54,816 nucleotides of DNA from Fervidicola ferrireducens (lineage in GTDB: Bacteria > Bacillota > Thermosediminibacteria > Thermosediminibacterales > Thermosediminibacteraceae), in the NCBI RefSeq assembly GCF_001562425.1, contig NZ_LOED01000015.1, positions 1-54,816 on the forward strand, in the 5' to 3' direction. The translations under genes were made by a program, and so were the position numbers. This document shows, piece by piece, positions 1 to 9,078 of this stretch. The notes under the pieces were generated by a model that made no database searches, had not been told where the DNA came from, and worked only from the letters and a program-made list of their open reading frames with translations. Position 1 is the stretch's first letter; every line of letters begins with the position of its first letter.

Positions 1-409
1 TGCCTATGGATGCGGCTTCTTTTACGTTAAATCCCAAAAGGGTTGCGCCGAGAAAGGTGATGAATATGCCAAGTTGTGCTGCCGCACCTAGAAGAAGACT
101 CTTGGGGTATGCTATTAAAGGGCCGAAGTCGGTCATAGCGCCCACCCCCAGGAATATGAGGGGTGGAAATACACCCAGTTTTACCCCCTGGTATATCCAG
201 TATAGAAATCCTCCGGGTTCCATGAGGCCAGCTACCGGTATGTTGGCCAGCATCATACCGAAGCTTATGGGGACAAGTAAAAGCGGTTCGTATTTTTTGA
301 CTATTGCAAGGTACATTAGGATGAAAGCTATGCAAAGCATAACAAGCTGCTGAGGTGTGACGTTAAAATATCCGGTGGTTTTGAAAAAGTTTATTATTTG
401 ATCTAGCAC
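1..409 (-). CDS. mmdB: Na+-translocating methylmalonyl-CoA decarboxylase, beta subunit (partial, 3' end outside window)
   Basis: The reading frame opens with GTG at 409-407 behind GGGGAGGAG and runs off the window, giving about 136 residues. The translation is rich in membrane helices and matches the N-terminus of the OadB/GcdB/MmdB family: a short amphipathic start (LDQIINFFKTTGY), then hydrophobic segments with PGGFLYWIYQG and FLGVGAMTDFGP. In this family the beta subunit is the integral membrane part that couples decarboxylation of carboxybiotin to sodium export. It follows the biotin carrier, delta and carboxyltransferase genes, so methylmalonyl-CoA rather than oxaloacetate is the inferred substrate of the complex. 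The catalytic and sodium-binding helices lie beyond the window. Confidence 0.9.
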   Translation of the reverse strand, partial: MLDQIINFFKTTGYFNVTPQQLVMLCIAFILMYLAIVKKYEPLLLVPISFGMMLANIPVAGLMEPGGFLYWIYQGVKLGVFPPLIFLGVGAMTDFGPLIAYPKSLLLGAAAQLGIFITFLGATLLGFNVKEAASIG

Positions 410-442
410 CTTGTTTCTCCTCCCCATCCCCGCTTCTTGGCT

Positions 443-838
443 TTATTCCATAACAGCCAAAATGTCGCCGGTGTTGACGGTGGCTCCTTCGGTCACTTCT
501 ATAGAAAGAATCGTACCGTCCTGCGGGGCGAGAATTTCGTTTTCCATCTTCATGGCTTCAAGGATCATTATCACCTGGCCTTTTTTGACGATACTACCTG
601 GTTTTGCTTTTATGGAGAAGATCGTTCCGGGCATCGGAGCGTTTATGGTGAGTTTACCCGCTGGCGCTGCTTTTTTGGGTGTGGCTGCAGGTGCGGGAGC
701 AGGTTCTTCTTTAGCCTTTGGTGCTTCAATAGTGGAAACAGAAGGCGTTTCCTTTTTTGGTGCGGGGGCAGATGCTGTTATTTCTTCCACTTCGACTTCG
801 TAAGTTTTTCCATTTACTGTGATTCTATATTTTTTCAT
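443..838 (-). CDS. mmdC: Biotin carboxyl carrier (gamma) subunit of methylmalonyl-CoA decarboxylase
   Basis: The product has 131 residues. An N-terminal segment (1-20) is followed by a flexible Ala/Pro/Lys-rich linker (about 22-60) and a C-terminal biotinyl/lipoyl-attachment domain. The biotinylation motif EAMKMEN puts the modified lysine at residue 97. It carries CO2 as carboxybiotin from the carboxyltransferase MmdA to the membrane subunit MmdB. It lies 34 bases ahead of mmdB and 50 bases after the delta subunit gene, in one operon. The length and the linker are typical of gamma subunits of sodium-pumping decarboxylases. Oxaloacetate decarboxylase carriers look similar, so the substrate is assigned from the neighbours. 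Confidence 0.92.
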   Translation of the reverse strand: MKKYRITVNGKTYEVEVEEITASAPAPKKETPSVSTIEAPKAKEEPAPAPAATPKKAAPAGKLTINAPMPGTIFSIKAKPGSIVKKGQVIMILEAMKMENEILAPQDGTILSIEVTEGATVNTGDILAVME

Positions 839-888
839 AGGTAAATCTCCTTTCCGTTGTTGATTATTTTATTTATCGGCGGTAGAAA

Positions 889-1254
889 TTACTCCATTGG
901 ATTGAATCTTGATTCCATGCCCCAGGCAGGGGTCCTTTCGTGAATCCGTCTGATGAATCCTATTTTTATCTGGTCGACAGGCTTTTTAAGGTATGCCGAG
1001 AGGGCTGCCGTTATTACTGCCACCAGTTCTTCTTCATCTTCTTCATTTTCTTCCTCTTTTCTTTCCTGAGGAGTTATTTCTTCTTTATTACGGCCTGGCA
1101 ATGTTTCTACCTTTTTTTTGTCAGCCGGCTTATAAAATATGACCCGCATAAAGTCTAGAAGAAGGGAGAGTACATATAGTGAGATGAGGGTTATCCCCAT
1201 GCCTAGAAAACCTGTTTTTAGCGATTCTGCAAGACCTTTGGTAAGATTGCTCAT
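889..1254 (-). CDS. mmdD: Decarboxylase delta/OadG-type membrane subunit
   Basis: The product has 121 residues. One membrane helix lies near residues 15-35 (GFLGMGITLISLYVLSLLLD). A charged Glu/Lys-rich stretch (about 65-77) follows, then a C-terminal segment with LVAVITAALSAYL. This is the layout of the small OadG/MmdD subunits that hold the carboxyltransferase and the biotin carrier to the membrane beta subunit. It sits between the carboxyltransferase gene (22 bases upstream) and the biotin carrier gene. Sequence conservation in the family is low, so the call rests mainly on architecture and context. Confidence 0.8.
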   Translation of the reverse strand: MSNLTKGLAESLKTGFLGMGITLISLYVLSLLLDFMRVIFYKPADKKKVETLPGRNKEEITPQERKEEENEEDEEELVAVITAALSAYLKKPVDQIKIGFIRRIHERTPAWGMESRFNPME

Positions 1255-1276
1255 TTTTCTTCATCCCCTTCCCTCT

Positions 1277-2830
1277 TTAGACGGGCATGTTGCCGTGTTT
1301 CTTGGCCGGGCGCTTCTCCCTCTTGCTCGCCAGCATCTCTAACGCGCTTATCAGTCTTATCCTGGTGGTTGAGGGCTCTATTACGTCGTCAACGTATCCC
1401 CTCTTGGCTGCCTGATAAGGGTTTGCGAATTTGTCCCGGTATTCTTCTATCTTTTCCTTCCTCGTGGCTATGGGGTCCGCCGATTCTTCTATCTCTTTTT
1501 TGAATATTATGTTGGCCGCCCCTTCTGGTCCCATTACGGCTATCTCGGCGGTGGGGAATGCGAATACCTGGTCGGCTCCAAGGTGCCTCGAGCACATGGC
1601 TATATACGCCCCGCCGTAAGCCTTTCTAACTATTACTGTTATCTTCGGCACGGTGGCTTCGGAGTAGGCATACAAAAGTTTTGCGCCGTGCCTTATTATG
1701 CCGCCGTGTTCCTGGGCTACTCCGGGTAGATACCCAGGGGTATCGGTGAAGGTTATCAATGGGATGTTGAAGGCGTCGCAGAAGCGCACAAACCTTGCCG
1801 CTTTGTCGGAGGCGTTAATGTCTAGGCAGCCCGCTAGAACTTTGGGTTGGTTGGCAAGTATGCCCACGCTCCTTCCGTTGAGCCTGGCAAAGCCGGTTAT
1901 CATGTTTTGCGCATAGTGCGGCTGCACTTCGAAAAAGTCACCGTCATCAACTACTTTTTTTATCAGCTCTTTCATATCGTAGGGTTTGTTAGGGTCAGTC
2001 GGTATCAGTGTGTTCAGTTCTTCAATGACCTTGTATGCTTCATCGCTGGGTTCTACGTAGGGCGGATCCTCCAGGTTGTTGGACGGTATATAGGATAGAA
2101 GCTTTTTTATGCTTTCTATGCATTCTTCTTCGCTTGATGCCAGAAAATGGGCCACTCCGCTCTTGGTGTTGTGGGCAAGGCCGCCACCCAGCTCTTCAGG
2201 GCTCACTTCTTCGCCGGTCACCGCCTTAATTACCTGCGGGCCGGTGATGAACATCTTGCTTATGCCGTCTACCATGAAGATGAAGTCGGTGAGTGCCGGT
2301 GAGTATACGGCGCCGCCGGCGCATGGGCCCAATATCACAGATATCTGCGGTATGACTCCCGAGGCCAGGGTGTTCCTGAAGAATATTTCGCCGTAACCTT
2401 TTAACGCATCTACGCCTTCCTGGATCCTCGCTCCGCCGGAATCGTTCAGGCCTATTAAGGGCGCTCCCATCTTCATGGCCATGTCCATGATCTTGCATAT
2501 TTTTGCGGCGTGCATTTCGCCAAGGGAGCCACCTATTACGGTGAAGTCCTGGGCAAAGACGAAGACTAATCTGCCGTTTATGGTGCCGTAGCCTGTGACC
2601 ACGCCTTCGCCGGGGGCTTTTGTGTCCGCCATGTCGAAGTCAATGCAGCGGTGTTCCACAAAGGCGTCGATTTCCACGAAGCTTCCTTCATCGAGCAGCT
2701 TTTCTATCCTTTCCCGGGCTGTGAGCTTTCCGCTTTCGTGCTGCTTTTTTATCCGCTTTTCTCCGCCGCCCAGCCTTACCTCTTCCCGTTTTTGCCTCAG
2801 TATCTCAAGTTTTTGTTCCATCGTTTCCAT
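1277..2830 (-). CDS. mmdA: Methylmalonyl-CoA decarboxylase alpha subunit (carboxyltransferase)
   Basis: This 517-residue protein is of the acyl-CoA carboxyltransferase family (MmdA/PccB type), the usual family length. It transfers the carboxyl group of (S)-methylmalonyl-CoA to protein-bound biotin, releasing propionyl-CoA. Two crotonase-like halves are visible, with glycine-rich oxyanion loops such as [12 protein letters not shown] in the N-half and [11 protein letters not shown] in the C-half. The ATG start has GGAGG six bases upstream. It is followed by the membrane and biotin subunits rather than by a biotin carboxylase. This indicates a decarboxylase that builds a sodium gradient and not an ATP-dependent propionyl-CoA carboxylase. 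Confidence 0.93.
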   Translation of the reverse strand: METMEQKLEILRQKREEVRLGGGEKRIKKQHESGKLTARERIEKLLDEGSFVEIDAFVEHRCIDFDMADTKAPGEGVVTGYGTINGRLVFVFAQDFTVIGGSLGEMHAAKICKIMDMAMKMGAPLIGLNDSGGARIQEGVDALKGYGEIFFRNTLASGVIPQISVILGPCAGGAVYSPALTDFIFMVDGISKMFITGPQVIKAVTGEEVSPEELGGGLAHNTKSGVAHFLASSEEECIESIKKLLSYIPSNNLEDPPYVEPSDEAYKVIEELNTLIPTDPNKPYDMKELIKKVVDDGDFFEVQPHYAQNMITGFARLNGRSVGILANQPKVLAGCLDINASDKAARFVRFCDAFNIPLITFTDTPGYLPGVAQEHGGIIRHGAKLLYAYSEATVPKITVIVRKAYGGAYIAMCSRHLGADQVFAFPTAEIAVMGPEGAANIIFKKEIEESADPIATRKEKIEEYRDKFANPYQAAKRGYVDDVIEPSTTRIRLISALEMLASKREKRPAKKHGNMPV

Positions 2831-2845
2831 ATCCTTCCTCCCCTT

Positions 2846-3247
2846 TTACCTCTCGCATAGTTCTATTAAAACGCCGTTAGTGGATTTGGGGTGGATGAAG
2901 GCTATTTTCGCTCCTCCGGCACCGTATCTCGGTTTTTCATCGATTAGCTTTACTCCCTTTTGTTTGAGTTCTTCCAGGGCTTTTTCTATGTCATCTACCC
3001 GAAGGGCTATATGCTGTATACCTTCTCCCCTTTTTTCTATAAATTTTGCTATGGAACTTTCGGGATCGGTGGCTTCCAAAAGTTCAAATTCGCTTTCTCC
3101 CACCGGAATAAAGGCTACCTTAACTTTTTGATCCTGGACCTCTTCTATGCCATGCATTTCAAGTCCCAAAAGTTCGGTGTATATTTTCGATGCCTCTTCT
3201 ATACTTTTTACGGCTACGCCAATATGATCTATTTTCAAGGTTTTCAT
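2846..3247 (-). CDS. mce: Methylmalonyl-CoA epimerase
   Basis: This 133-residue vicinal-oxygen-chelate (glyoxalase-fold) protein begins KIDHIGVAV, and [13 protein letters not shown] opens the second beta-alpha-beta module. It ends with GVLIELCER, where the C-terminal Glu is a usual metal ligand. It interconverts the R and S forms of methylmalonyl-CoA. That links the mutase product to the S-specific decarboxylase encoded 15 bases downstream. It lies 7 bases after meaB. Family, size and context all agree. Confidence 0.93.
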   Translation of the reverse strand: MKTLKIDHIGVAVKSIEEASKIYTELLGLEMHGIEEVQDQKVKVAFIPVGESEFELLEATDPESSIAKFIEKRGEGIQHIALRVDDIEKALEELKQKGVKLIDEKPRYGAGGAKIAFIHPKSTNGVLIELCER

Positions 3248-3254
3248 ATATTTA

Positions 3255-4193
3255 CTATTCCCCCTTTATAATGCTTTGTAAAAGTTTTTCCATAGCTGTA
3301 TAAGGATCGATCACTTTATTTGATATATCCTTTAGCAAAGTTTCTATAATATCCCCTTTTTCTTGAAATATCATTTTGCTGATGTGAAATTTTATTAGTT
3401 CCATGAATTTTTCCCGTGTTTTTTCCTTCCTTTTTTGCTCCAGCAAACCTTTATTTTGGATGTAACTGAGATGTTCACTTATTTTTGCTTCCAGTTCGTC
3501 GATACCTATACCAGTGGTGGCAACGGTTTTTATTATCGGAGGTTTTAAATCGAATTCTTTCTGGGAGAGGTCCAACATCATTTCTATTTCGGTAACAAGT
3601 TTATCGGCACCTTCGCGGTCAGATTTGTTCACGGCGAATATATCGGCGATTTCCATTATTCCAGCCTTTATAGCCTGTACATCATCGCCAAGTCCCGGTA
3701 CAAGAACCACTACCACCATATCGGCTACTTTTACTATGTCTATTTCCGTTTGTCCTACTCCGACTGTTTCGATGATTATGTAATCCATGCCAAAGGCGTC
3801 CAACACGTTAACGGCGTCATAGGCAGCTTTTGCTATTCCTCCAAGAGATCCCCGGCTTGCCATGCTTCTTATGAAGATACCCGGGTCAAGGGTTAAATCC
3901 TGCATCCTTATTCGGTCTCCCAATAAAGCGCCACCTGTGAAAGGGCTGGTGGGGTCTACTGCTATAATCCCCACCGTTTTGCCCTTTGCTCTCATTTTTT
4001 TGGCTAGTTCGTTTACGAGACTGCTTTTCCCAGCTCCTGGAGGTCCTGTTATACCTATGATGTAAGAATTGCCCGTATGCTTGTAAAGTTTTTTTAGAGC
4101 ATCTATAGCTTTTGGGTCTTCTCTTTCTATAAGAGTGATAAGCCTTGCTGCAGTTTTCTTGTCTTTTTTAAGTATTCCCTCTACTAGTTCCAA
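3255..4193 (-). CDS. meaB: MeaB/ArgK-type GTPase, chaperone of methylmalonyl-CoA mutase
   Basis: This is a 312-residue SIMIBI-class G-protein. The P-loop GPPGAGKSS lies near residues 50-58, the AVDPTSPF switch region follows, and the base-specificity motif is NKSD. MeaB proteins gate cofactor loading and protect or reactivate the adenosylcobalamin of methylmalonyl-CoA mutase. The start is TTG with GGGGTG upstream. It lies directly between the two mutase genes and the epimerase, which fixes its client. The old name ArgK (arginine transport kinase) is not supported here. Confidence 0.93.
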   Translation of the reverse strand: MELVEGILKKDKKTAARLITLIEREDPKAIDALKKLYKHTGNSYIIGITGPPGAGKSSLVNELAKKMRAKGKTVGIIAVDPTSPFTGGALLGDRIRMQDLTLDPGIFIRSMASRGSLGGIAKAAYDAVNVLDAFGMDYIIIETVGVGQTEIDIVKVADMVVVVLVPGLGDDVQAIKAGIMEIADIFAVNKSDREGADKLVTEIEMMLDLSQKEFDLKPPIIKTVATTGIGIDELEAKISEHLSYIQNKGLLEQKRKEKTREKFMELIKFHISKMIFQEKGDIIETLLKDISNKVIDPYTAMEKLLQSIIKGE

Positions 4194-4210
4194 ATTTCAC
4201 ACCCCTAACT

Positions 4211-4612
4211 TTATTTCTTCACGTTGTTCTTTATGAAATCTATTATTTGAGAAATAGGGGTGCCAGGGGTGAATATTTCGGCGATGCCGCATTCTTTAAG
4301 GAAAGGAATATCTTCGTGCGGTATTACCCCGCCGCCGATTACAAGTATATCGTCGATACCCCTTTCCCTCAAAAGTTCCATTATCCTTGGAAAAAGTACG
4401 TTGTGAGCACCTGATAATATAGAAAGACCTATTACATCTACATCTTCCTGTATAGCTGCTTCCACAATCTGTTCGGGAGTTTGACGGAGTCCGGTGTAAA
4501 TAACCTCCATACCCGCGTCACGTAAAGCTCTTGCGATTACTTTTGCTCCCCTGTCATGACCGTCAAGGCCGGGCTTTGCGATTAAAACTCTTATAGTCCG
4601 TTCTCCCTGCAT
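4211..4612 (-). CDS. mcmA2: Methylmalonyl-CoA mutase, small cobalamin-binding subunit
   Basis: This 133-residue stand-alone B12-binding domain has the base-off/His-on signature LDGHDRG near residues 16-22; His19 should ligate cobalt. GLSILSGAH and [11 protein letters not shown] follow, as in the C-terminal domain of fused mutases. It pairs with the separate catalytic subunit encoded 15 bases upstream to make the split mutase typical of archaea and many anaerobic bacteria. Together they rearrange succinyl-CoA to (R)-methylmalonyl-CoA. Stand-alone corrinoid domains also occur in other mutases, but the neighbours decide the call. Confidence 0.93.
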   Translation of the reverse strand: MQGERTIRVLIAKPGLDGHDRGAKVIARALRDAGMEVIYTGLRQTPEQIVEAAIQEDVDVIGLSILSGAHNVLFPRIMELLRERGIDDILVIGGGVIPHEDIPFLKECGIAEIFTPGTPISQIIDFIKNNVKK

Positions 4613-4627
4613 CTTTATTCACCCCCT

Positions 4628-6307
4628 CTAGAAACTTACTGTAGCTTTGTATTCGCCGAATACTCGGCGCAGAGCATCACATATCTCGCCCAACGTTGCA
4701 TACGTCTTTACGCAGGTTATAATGGTCGGCATTAGATTCTCATTGGACATTGCCTTTTTGGAAAGTTCCTCTAAAGCATTCTTTACAGCCAAATTGTCCC
4801 TCGTAGCCTTTAATTTGCTGAGTTTTTCCTTCTGGATCTTTTCTACTTCGGGATCTACCTTCAATAGGTTCTTTGGAGGTTCTTCTTCAATTTGGAATTT
4901 ATTTACTCCTACCACTATCCTGCGGCCTGATTCTATCTCCTGCTGATACCTGTAAGCGCTGTCCTGAATTTCCTGCTGTATGTAGCCTTTTTCTATGGCC
5001 TTAGGTGCACCGCCCAGTTCGTCTATTTTCTTTATATATTCCATCGCTTTTTGTTCTATAAGGTTCGTCAGGTGTTCCACATAGTAGGAACCTGCCAGCG
5101 GATCTACGGTTTCCGTTACTCCGCTTTCGTAGGCTATTATCTGCTGCGTTCTCAGGGCTATCCTTACCGACTCTTCAGTTGGCAGGGCTAATGCTTCGTC
5201 TCTGGAATTGGTGTGCAGCGATTGAGTTCCTCCTAGAACGGCCGCTAAGGCCTGTATTGTGACGCGCACTATGTTATTGTCGGGCTGCTGGGCCGTTAAC
5301 GTCGAACCGGCCGTCTGAGTATGGAAGCGCAGCATCATGGATTTTGGATCTTTTGCCTTGAAGCGCTCCTTCATAATCTTCGCCCATAGCCTCCGGGCTG
5401 CCCGGAATTTCGCCACTTCCTCGAAAAGGTCGTTGTGTGCGTTGAAGAAGAAGGATAACCTGGGTGCAAATTCGTCCACATCTAGCCCTGCTTTTATGGC
5501 AGCTTCAACGTAGGCTATGCCGTTGGCAAGGGTAAAGGCCACTTCCTGGACAGCCGTTGCACCCGCCTCTCTTATATGATAACCGCTTATGCTGATGGTG
5601 TTCCATTTGGGCACGTGCTTCGAGCAGAATTCAAAAATATCGGTAATAAGCCTCATCGAGGGTTCAGGTGGGAATATGTAAGTTCCCCGTGCTACGTATT
5701 CTTTCAATATATCGTTTTGAATGGTACCCGAAAGCTTATCGGAGCTTACTCCCTGCTTTTCTGCAACTGCTATATACATGGCAAGAAGTATGGCGGCAGG
5801 TGCGTTTATGGTCATGGATGTGCTGACTTTATCCAGCGGTATTCCGTCGAAAAGGGTTTCCATGTCCTTTAGGGAATCTATGGCTACTCCCACTTTACCT
5901 ACTTCGCCCTGAGCAAGAGGATGGTCGGAGTCATACCCTATCTGGGTAGGCAGGTCGAAAGCGACGCTTAGACCAGTCTGACCTTGAGATAGCAAATACT
6001 TGTATCTTTTATTGGATTCTTCTGCCGTTCCAAAACCGGCATACTGGCGCATGGTCCACAGGCGTCCCCTGTACATGGTGGGTTGTATTCCGCGGGTAAA
6101 GGGATACTCGCCCGGGAATCCCAGGTCTTTCATGTAATCCATTTCCTGCACATCTAATGGTGTATACAAGCGGTTTACTTCTAAATTGGAACCGGTGTGA
6201 AATCTTTCGTATCTCTCTGGCGTCTTTTCTATTACTTTTTTAACAGTAGAATTTTCCCATCTTGCCTTCTCCTGTTCAAGTCTTTCGAGGGATTCCTTGT
6301 CAAACAT
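4628..6307 (-). CDS. mcmA1: Methylmalonyl-CoA mutase, large catalytic subunit
   Basis: This is a 559-residue TIM-barrel mutase subunit without a B12 domain. It has [19 protein letters not shown] near residue 80, the [15 protein letters not shown] segment and [10 protein letters not shown], where the His is an active-site residue in this family. An upstream in-frame TTG exists, but the ATG at 6307 has GGGAGGG six bases ahead and is preferred. It catalyses the carbon-skeleton rearrangement between succinyl-CoA and methylmalonyl-CoA. It is the first gene of the mutase/decarboxylase block and lies 127 bases downstream of gdh across a stem-loop. Isobutyryl-CoA mutase is a related alternative, but the epimerase and decarboxylase neighbours argue against it. 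Confidence 0.93.
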   Translation of the reverse strand: MFDKESLERLEQEKARWENSTVKKVIEKTPERYERFHTGSNLEVNRLYTPLDVQEMDYMKDLGFPGEYPFTRGIQPTMYRGRLWTMRQYAGFGTAEESNKRYKYLLSQGQTGLSVAFDLPTQIGYDSDHPLAQGEVGKVGVAIDSLKDMETLFDGIPLDKVSTSMTINAPAAILLAMYIAVAEKQGVSSDKLSGTIQNDILKEYVARGTYIFPPEPSMRLITDIFEFCSKHVPKWNTISISGYHIREAGATAVQEVAFTLANGIAYVEAAIKAGLDVDEFAPRLSFFFNAHNDLFEEVAKFRAARRLWAKIMKERFKAKDPKSMMLRFHTQTAGSTLTAQQPDNNIVRVTIQALAAVLGGTQSLHTNSRDEALALPTEESVRIALRTQQIIAYESGVTETVDPLAGSYYVEHLTNLIEQKAMEYIKKIDELGGAPKAIEKGYIQQEIQDSAYRYQQEIESGRRIVVGVNKFQIEEEPPKNLLKVDPEVEKIQKEKLSKLKATRDNLAVKNALEELSKKAMSNENLMPTIITCVKTYATLGEICDALRRVFGEYKATVSF

Positions 6308-6390
6308 CAACAGCCCTCCCAGTTTATGCTTTCAAATATTATTATTTTCTATATAAATCGAGAAAATCCTTTATTTTTGGTTTATATTTT

Positions 6391-6423
6391 CAATCCCTCC
6401 CCAAAGTTTTCAGGGAGGGATTG
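6391..6423 (-). terminator. Stem-loop between gdh and the mutase operon
   Basis: An 11-bp perfect inverted repeat (CAATCCCTCCC against GGGAGGGATTG) surrounds an 11-base loop just after the gdh stop codon. In the direction of transcription it is followed by A-rich rather than T-rich sequence. It is therefore a weak candidate for an intrinsic terminator and may instead be an mRNA processing or stability element separating gdh from mcmA1. Confidence 0.45.
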
Positions 6424-6434
6424 AAGAAAATTTA

Positions 6435-7682
6435 CTATACCCATCCTCTTAGCTTTAACGCCTCGGCAATCCTCTTAATAGCCAGCATGTAAGCGGCTTC
6501 TCTCATGTTAACACTGTACTGTTCATGGATATCAAAAACTTCGTTGAAAGCTTTAACCATGATTTGTTCAAGCCTGTTGTTTACTTCTTCTTCGGTCCAG
6601 TAGAAGTTCATCAAGTTTTGGACCCATTCAAAATAGGATACTGTGACGCCACCTGCATTGCAGAGTATATCCGGTATTACCAAAATACCCTTTTTGTATA
6701 GGATTTCATCGGCTTCCGGTGTTGTCGGGCCGTTTGCCGCTTCACCTACAATTTTTGCCTTTATGTTGGCTGCATTGCTGCTGGTTATCACGTTCTCCAA
6801 AGCGGCTGGCACCAGTATATCTACATCAAGCTCCAACAGTTCCGCTCCCGATATATCTTTGCTGCCAGGAAAACCTTTTACGGTTTTATTTTTCTTTTTA
6901 TATTCATTAACTGCTTCGGGATCTAAGCCATCGGGATTATAAGCACCACCCTGGGAATCATTTACGGCAACTATTTTGCATCCTAATTCATGTAAAAGTC
7001 TTGCAGCGACGCTGCCGGCATTTCCGAATCCTTGAATTGCTACAGTGGCTTTTGTAAGATCTAAACCGATTTTTTTCGCCGCTTCGCGAATGGTGAAAGT
7101 CACTCCCCTAGCGGTTGCTTCGCTTCTCCCTAAAGAACCTCCTAAAACTATGGGTTTTCCAGTTACCACACCAGGAGTATTATAACCTTTCAGCTGGCTG
7201 AATTCATCCATAAACCATGCCATGACCTGCGCATTTGTATAAACATCAGGAGCGGGTATATCTTTTTCAGGCCCGATTATGGGACTTATTGCCCTGAAAT
7301 AACCGCGACTTAATCTCTCTAATTCTGATTTAGACAATTCTTTTGGATTGCAACGGACACCACCTTTGCCGCCACCGTATGGAATGCCTACGACTGCGCA
7401 TTTGAAAGTCATCCATGCAGATAGGGCTTTTACTTCGTCCATGGTAACATCGGGATGAAACCTTACGCCGCCTTTTGCGGGGCCCAAAACTGTGCTGTGC
7501 TGGGAACGGTAACCTATAAAAGTTTTTATGCTGCCGTCGTCCATCCTTACAGGGATCGATACGGTCAGGACCTTTTCGGGCTCTTTAAGAATTTCATAAA
7601 CCGATTCTTCGAGTCCTAATTTGTCACACGCAGTTTTAATTTGTTTTTGCACGATCTCGAATGGATTTAGGGTTTCAGCCAT
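6435..7682 (-). CDS. gdhA: Glutamate dehydrogenase (Glu/Leu/Phe/Val dehydrogenase family)
   Basis: This 415-residue protein has the family's substrate-binding lysines in GPAKGGVRFHP (Lys70) and MTFKCAVVG (Lys94). The catalytic lysine lies in PYGGGKGGV (Lys106), and the C-half is a Rossmann domain (AIQGFGNAGS). It deaminates glutamate to 2-oxoglutarate with reduction of NAD(P). It lies 37 bases downstream of the 2-oxoacid:ferredoxin oxidoreductase genes with no terminator between, so the two are probably co-transcribed. That position suggests a catabolic role feeding 2-oxoglutarate to Kor. Leucine dehydrogenases belong to the same superfamily but are usually shorter. Confidence 0.9.
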   Translation of the reverse strand: MAETLNPFEIVQKQIKTACDKLGLEESVYEILKEPEKVLTVSIPVRMDDGSIKTFIGYRSQHSTVLGPAKGGVRFHPDVTMDEVKALSAWMTFKCAVVGIPYGGGKGGVRCNPKELSKSELERLSRGYFRAISPIIGPEKDIPAPDVYTNAQVMAWFMDEFSQLKGYNTPGVVTGKPIVLGGSLGRSEATARGVTFTIREAAKKIGLDLTKATVAIQGFGNAGSVAARLLHELGCKIVAVNDSQGGAYNPDGLDPEAVNEYKKKNKTVKGFPGSKDISGAELLELDVDILVPAALENVITSSNAANIKAKIVGEAANGPTTPEADEILYKKGILVIPDILCNAGGVTVSYFEWVQNLMNFYWTEEEVNNRLEQIMVKAFNEVFDIHEQYSVNMREAAYMLAIKRIAEALKLRGWV

Positions 7683-7719
7683 AAAAAAGCCTCCCTTTTA
7701 TTTTTTATAAAAAAGTATT

Positions 7720-8256
7720 TTAGGCTAATTTTTCGGCCAGACTGCAACCTGCGTAAAAGGCCTTTAGGTTCAAATCCTCCGTCCCTTTTGGAACTCTACT
7801 TAAAATCGCTTTTTCTGCCGCCTGCCGCGATACTACTTTCGTCAACTCAGTAATTACTCCGACAGCTACTATATTAGCCACCATACTTTTGCCGATATCT
7901 TTTCTGGCAGTTTCAATAATTGGCAGCTGTATTATTTTATTTGAAGTATCTTCTTTCTTTATTGATGAATCCAATATTATTATTCCATCTTCAGCCATGT
8001 TGTCTTTAAATCTATTGAACGCTTCATTGGTTAAGGCCAGCAGGATTTGTGGCCGCGTAACCTTTGGATAGTCGATTTCACTGCTGCTTATTACTACCTC
8101 TGCGCGGCTCGCACCACCCCTTGCTTCGGGACCGTATGATTGAGATTGCACCGCATTTTTGCCGTCCAGAATGGCGGCTTCAGCCAATATAATCCCTGCT
8201 AAAATAAGCCCCTGTCCTCCTGAGCCGCTAAGCCTTATTTCGATCCGTTCTTCCAC
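7720..8256 (-). CDS. korC: 2-oxoacid:ferredoxin oxidoreductase, gamma subunit
   Basis: This 178-residue protein has the gamma-domain signature of the 2-oxoacid:acceptor oxidoreductase family: SGSGGQGLILAGIILAEA at the N-terminus, then SYGPEARGGASRAEVVIS. It starts with GTG, three bases after the beta subunit gene. The gamma domain contributes to CoA binding in the complex. It forms one operon with korD, korA and korB. The specificity for 2-oxoglutarate is inferred from the adjacent glutamate dehydrogenase and succinyl-CoA-using mutase. Confidence 0.88.
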   Translation of the reverse strand: MEERIEIRLSGSGGQGLILAGIILAEAAILDGKNAVQSQSYGPEARGGASRAEVVISSSEIDYPKVTRPQILLALTNEAFNRFKDNMAEDGIIILDSSIKKEDTSNKIIQLPIIETARKDIGKSMVANIVAVGVITELTKVVSRQAAEKAILSRVPKGTEDLNLKAFYAGCSLAEKLA

Positions 8257-8259
8257 CGT

Positions 8260-9078
8260 TCATTCCTCCCCTTGTGCTCGCTTAATTATTTTCATATACT
8301 CTTCGGTATATTCCGGAGCATTGATTTCCGCGAATTCTCCTATAACTATCTTGCTGGCCAGTTCTTCTTTTGACATCTTCTCAGCTGCTTTTGCAGAAAC
8401 CGTATTGTCTCTCAACATTTCCATCATTCTTACGGGAGAACCTAGTTTGTTTTTGCGGCCGAAATAAGTAGGACAAGTGCTTATTGTTTCTACAACCGAA
8501 AATCCCTTGTGCAGAAGGGCTTTCTCGATAAATTTTATAAGTTGCGGCACATGATAAACCGTTCCTCTTGCTACATAGGTGGCGCCTGCTGCTTCTGCCA
8601 ATTTGCATAGATCAAAGTTTCTATCTATGTTCCCGTAAGGAGCGGTTGTAGCGTACGCGCCCACGGGAGTTAAAGGAGAATACTGGCCGCTTGTCATTCC
8701 GTATATGCTGTTGTTGAACACGATAGTTGTTATATCTATGTTTCTTCTGCAGGCGTGTATAAAGTGATTGCCTCCAATAGCTGCACAATCGCCATCTCCG
8801 GTCAACACTATCACTTTGAGTTCGGGCCGTGCAAGTTTTATACCTGTTGCGAAAGCCAGCGCTCTACCGTGAGTGGTATGAAGGGTATTGAAATTTAAGT
8901 ATCCGGGCGCCCGAGATGAACATCCGATTCCTGATACGATGCATATTTTGTCTTTATCCAATTTTAAATTATCAATAGCTCTTACCAACGCACCTGTAAT
9001 TATCCCGTTACCGCAGCCGGGACACCAGATATGAGGCAGTTTATCTATTCTATAATATTTTTCCAGACTTTTACGCAT
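8260..9078 (-). CDS. korB: 2-oxoacid:ferredoxin oxidoreductase, beta (thiamine diphosphate) subunit
   Basis: This 272-residue protein has the features of the TPP-binding beta subunit: an early WCPGCGNG motif, a GIGCSSR motif, and the TPP/Mg signature GDGDCAAIGGNHFIHACRRN followed by NNSIYGMTSGQ. It catalyses decarboxylation of the 2-oxoacid and passes electrons to ferredoxin. It overlaps the 3' end of korA by 8 bases, which indicates translational coupling. The architecture (separate D, A, B and C genes) is that of 2-oxoglutarate or 2-oxoisovalerate enzymes rather than the fused pyruvate enzyme. Confidence 0.9.
   Translation of the reverse strand: MRKSLEKYYRIDKLPHIWCPGCGNGIITGALVRAIDNLKLDKDKICIVSGIGCSSRAPGYLNFNTLHTTHGRALAFATGIKLARPELKVIVLTGDGDCAAIGGNHFIHACRRNIDITTIVFNNSIYGMTSGQYSPLTPVGAYATTAPYGNIDRNFDLCKLAEAAGATYVARGTVYHVPQLIKFIEKALLHKGFSVVETISTCPTYFGRKNKLGSPVRMMEMLRDNTVSAKAAEKMSKEELASKIVIGEFAEINAPEYTEEYMKIIKRAQGEE

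Noticed and set aside
1-2830. Oxaloacetate decarboxylase
   Set aside because: Subunits are homologous, but the carboxyltransferase is of the acyl-CoA (MmdA/PccB) type and not the pyruvate-carboxylase-like OadA.
2595-3131. Plus-strand open frame of 178 codons rich in Ser/Pro
   Set aside because: It is antisense to mmdA and mce, both with strong family motifs; low-complexity composition is typical of a shadow frame.
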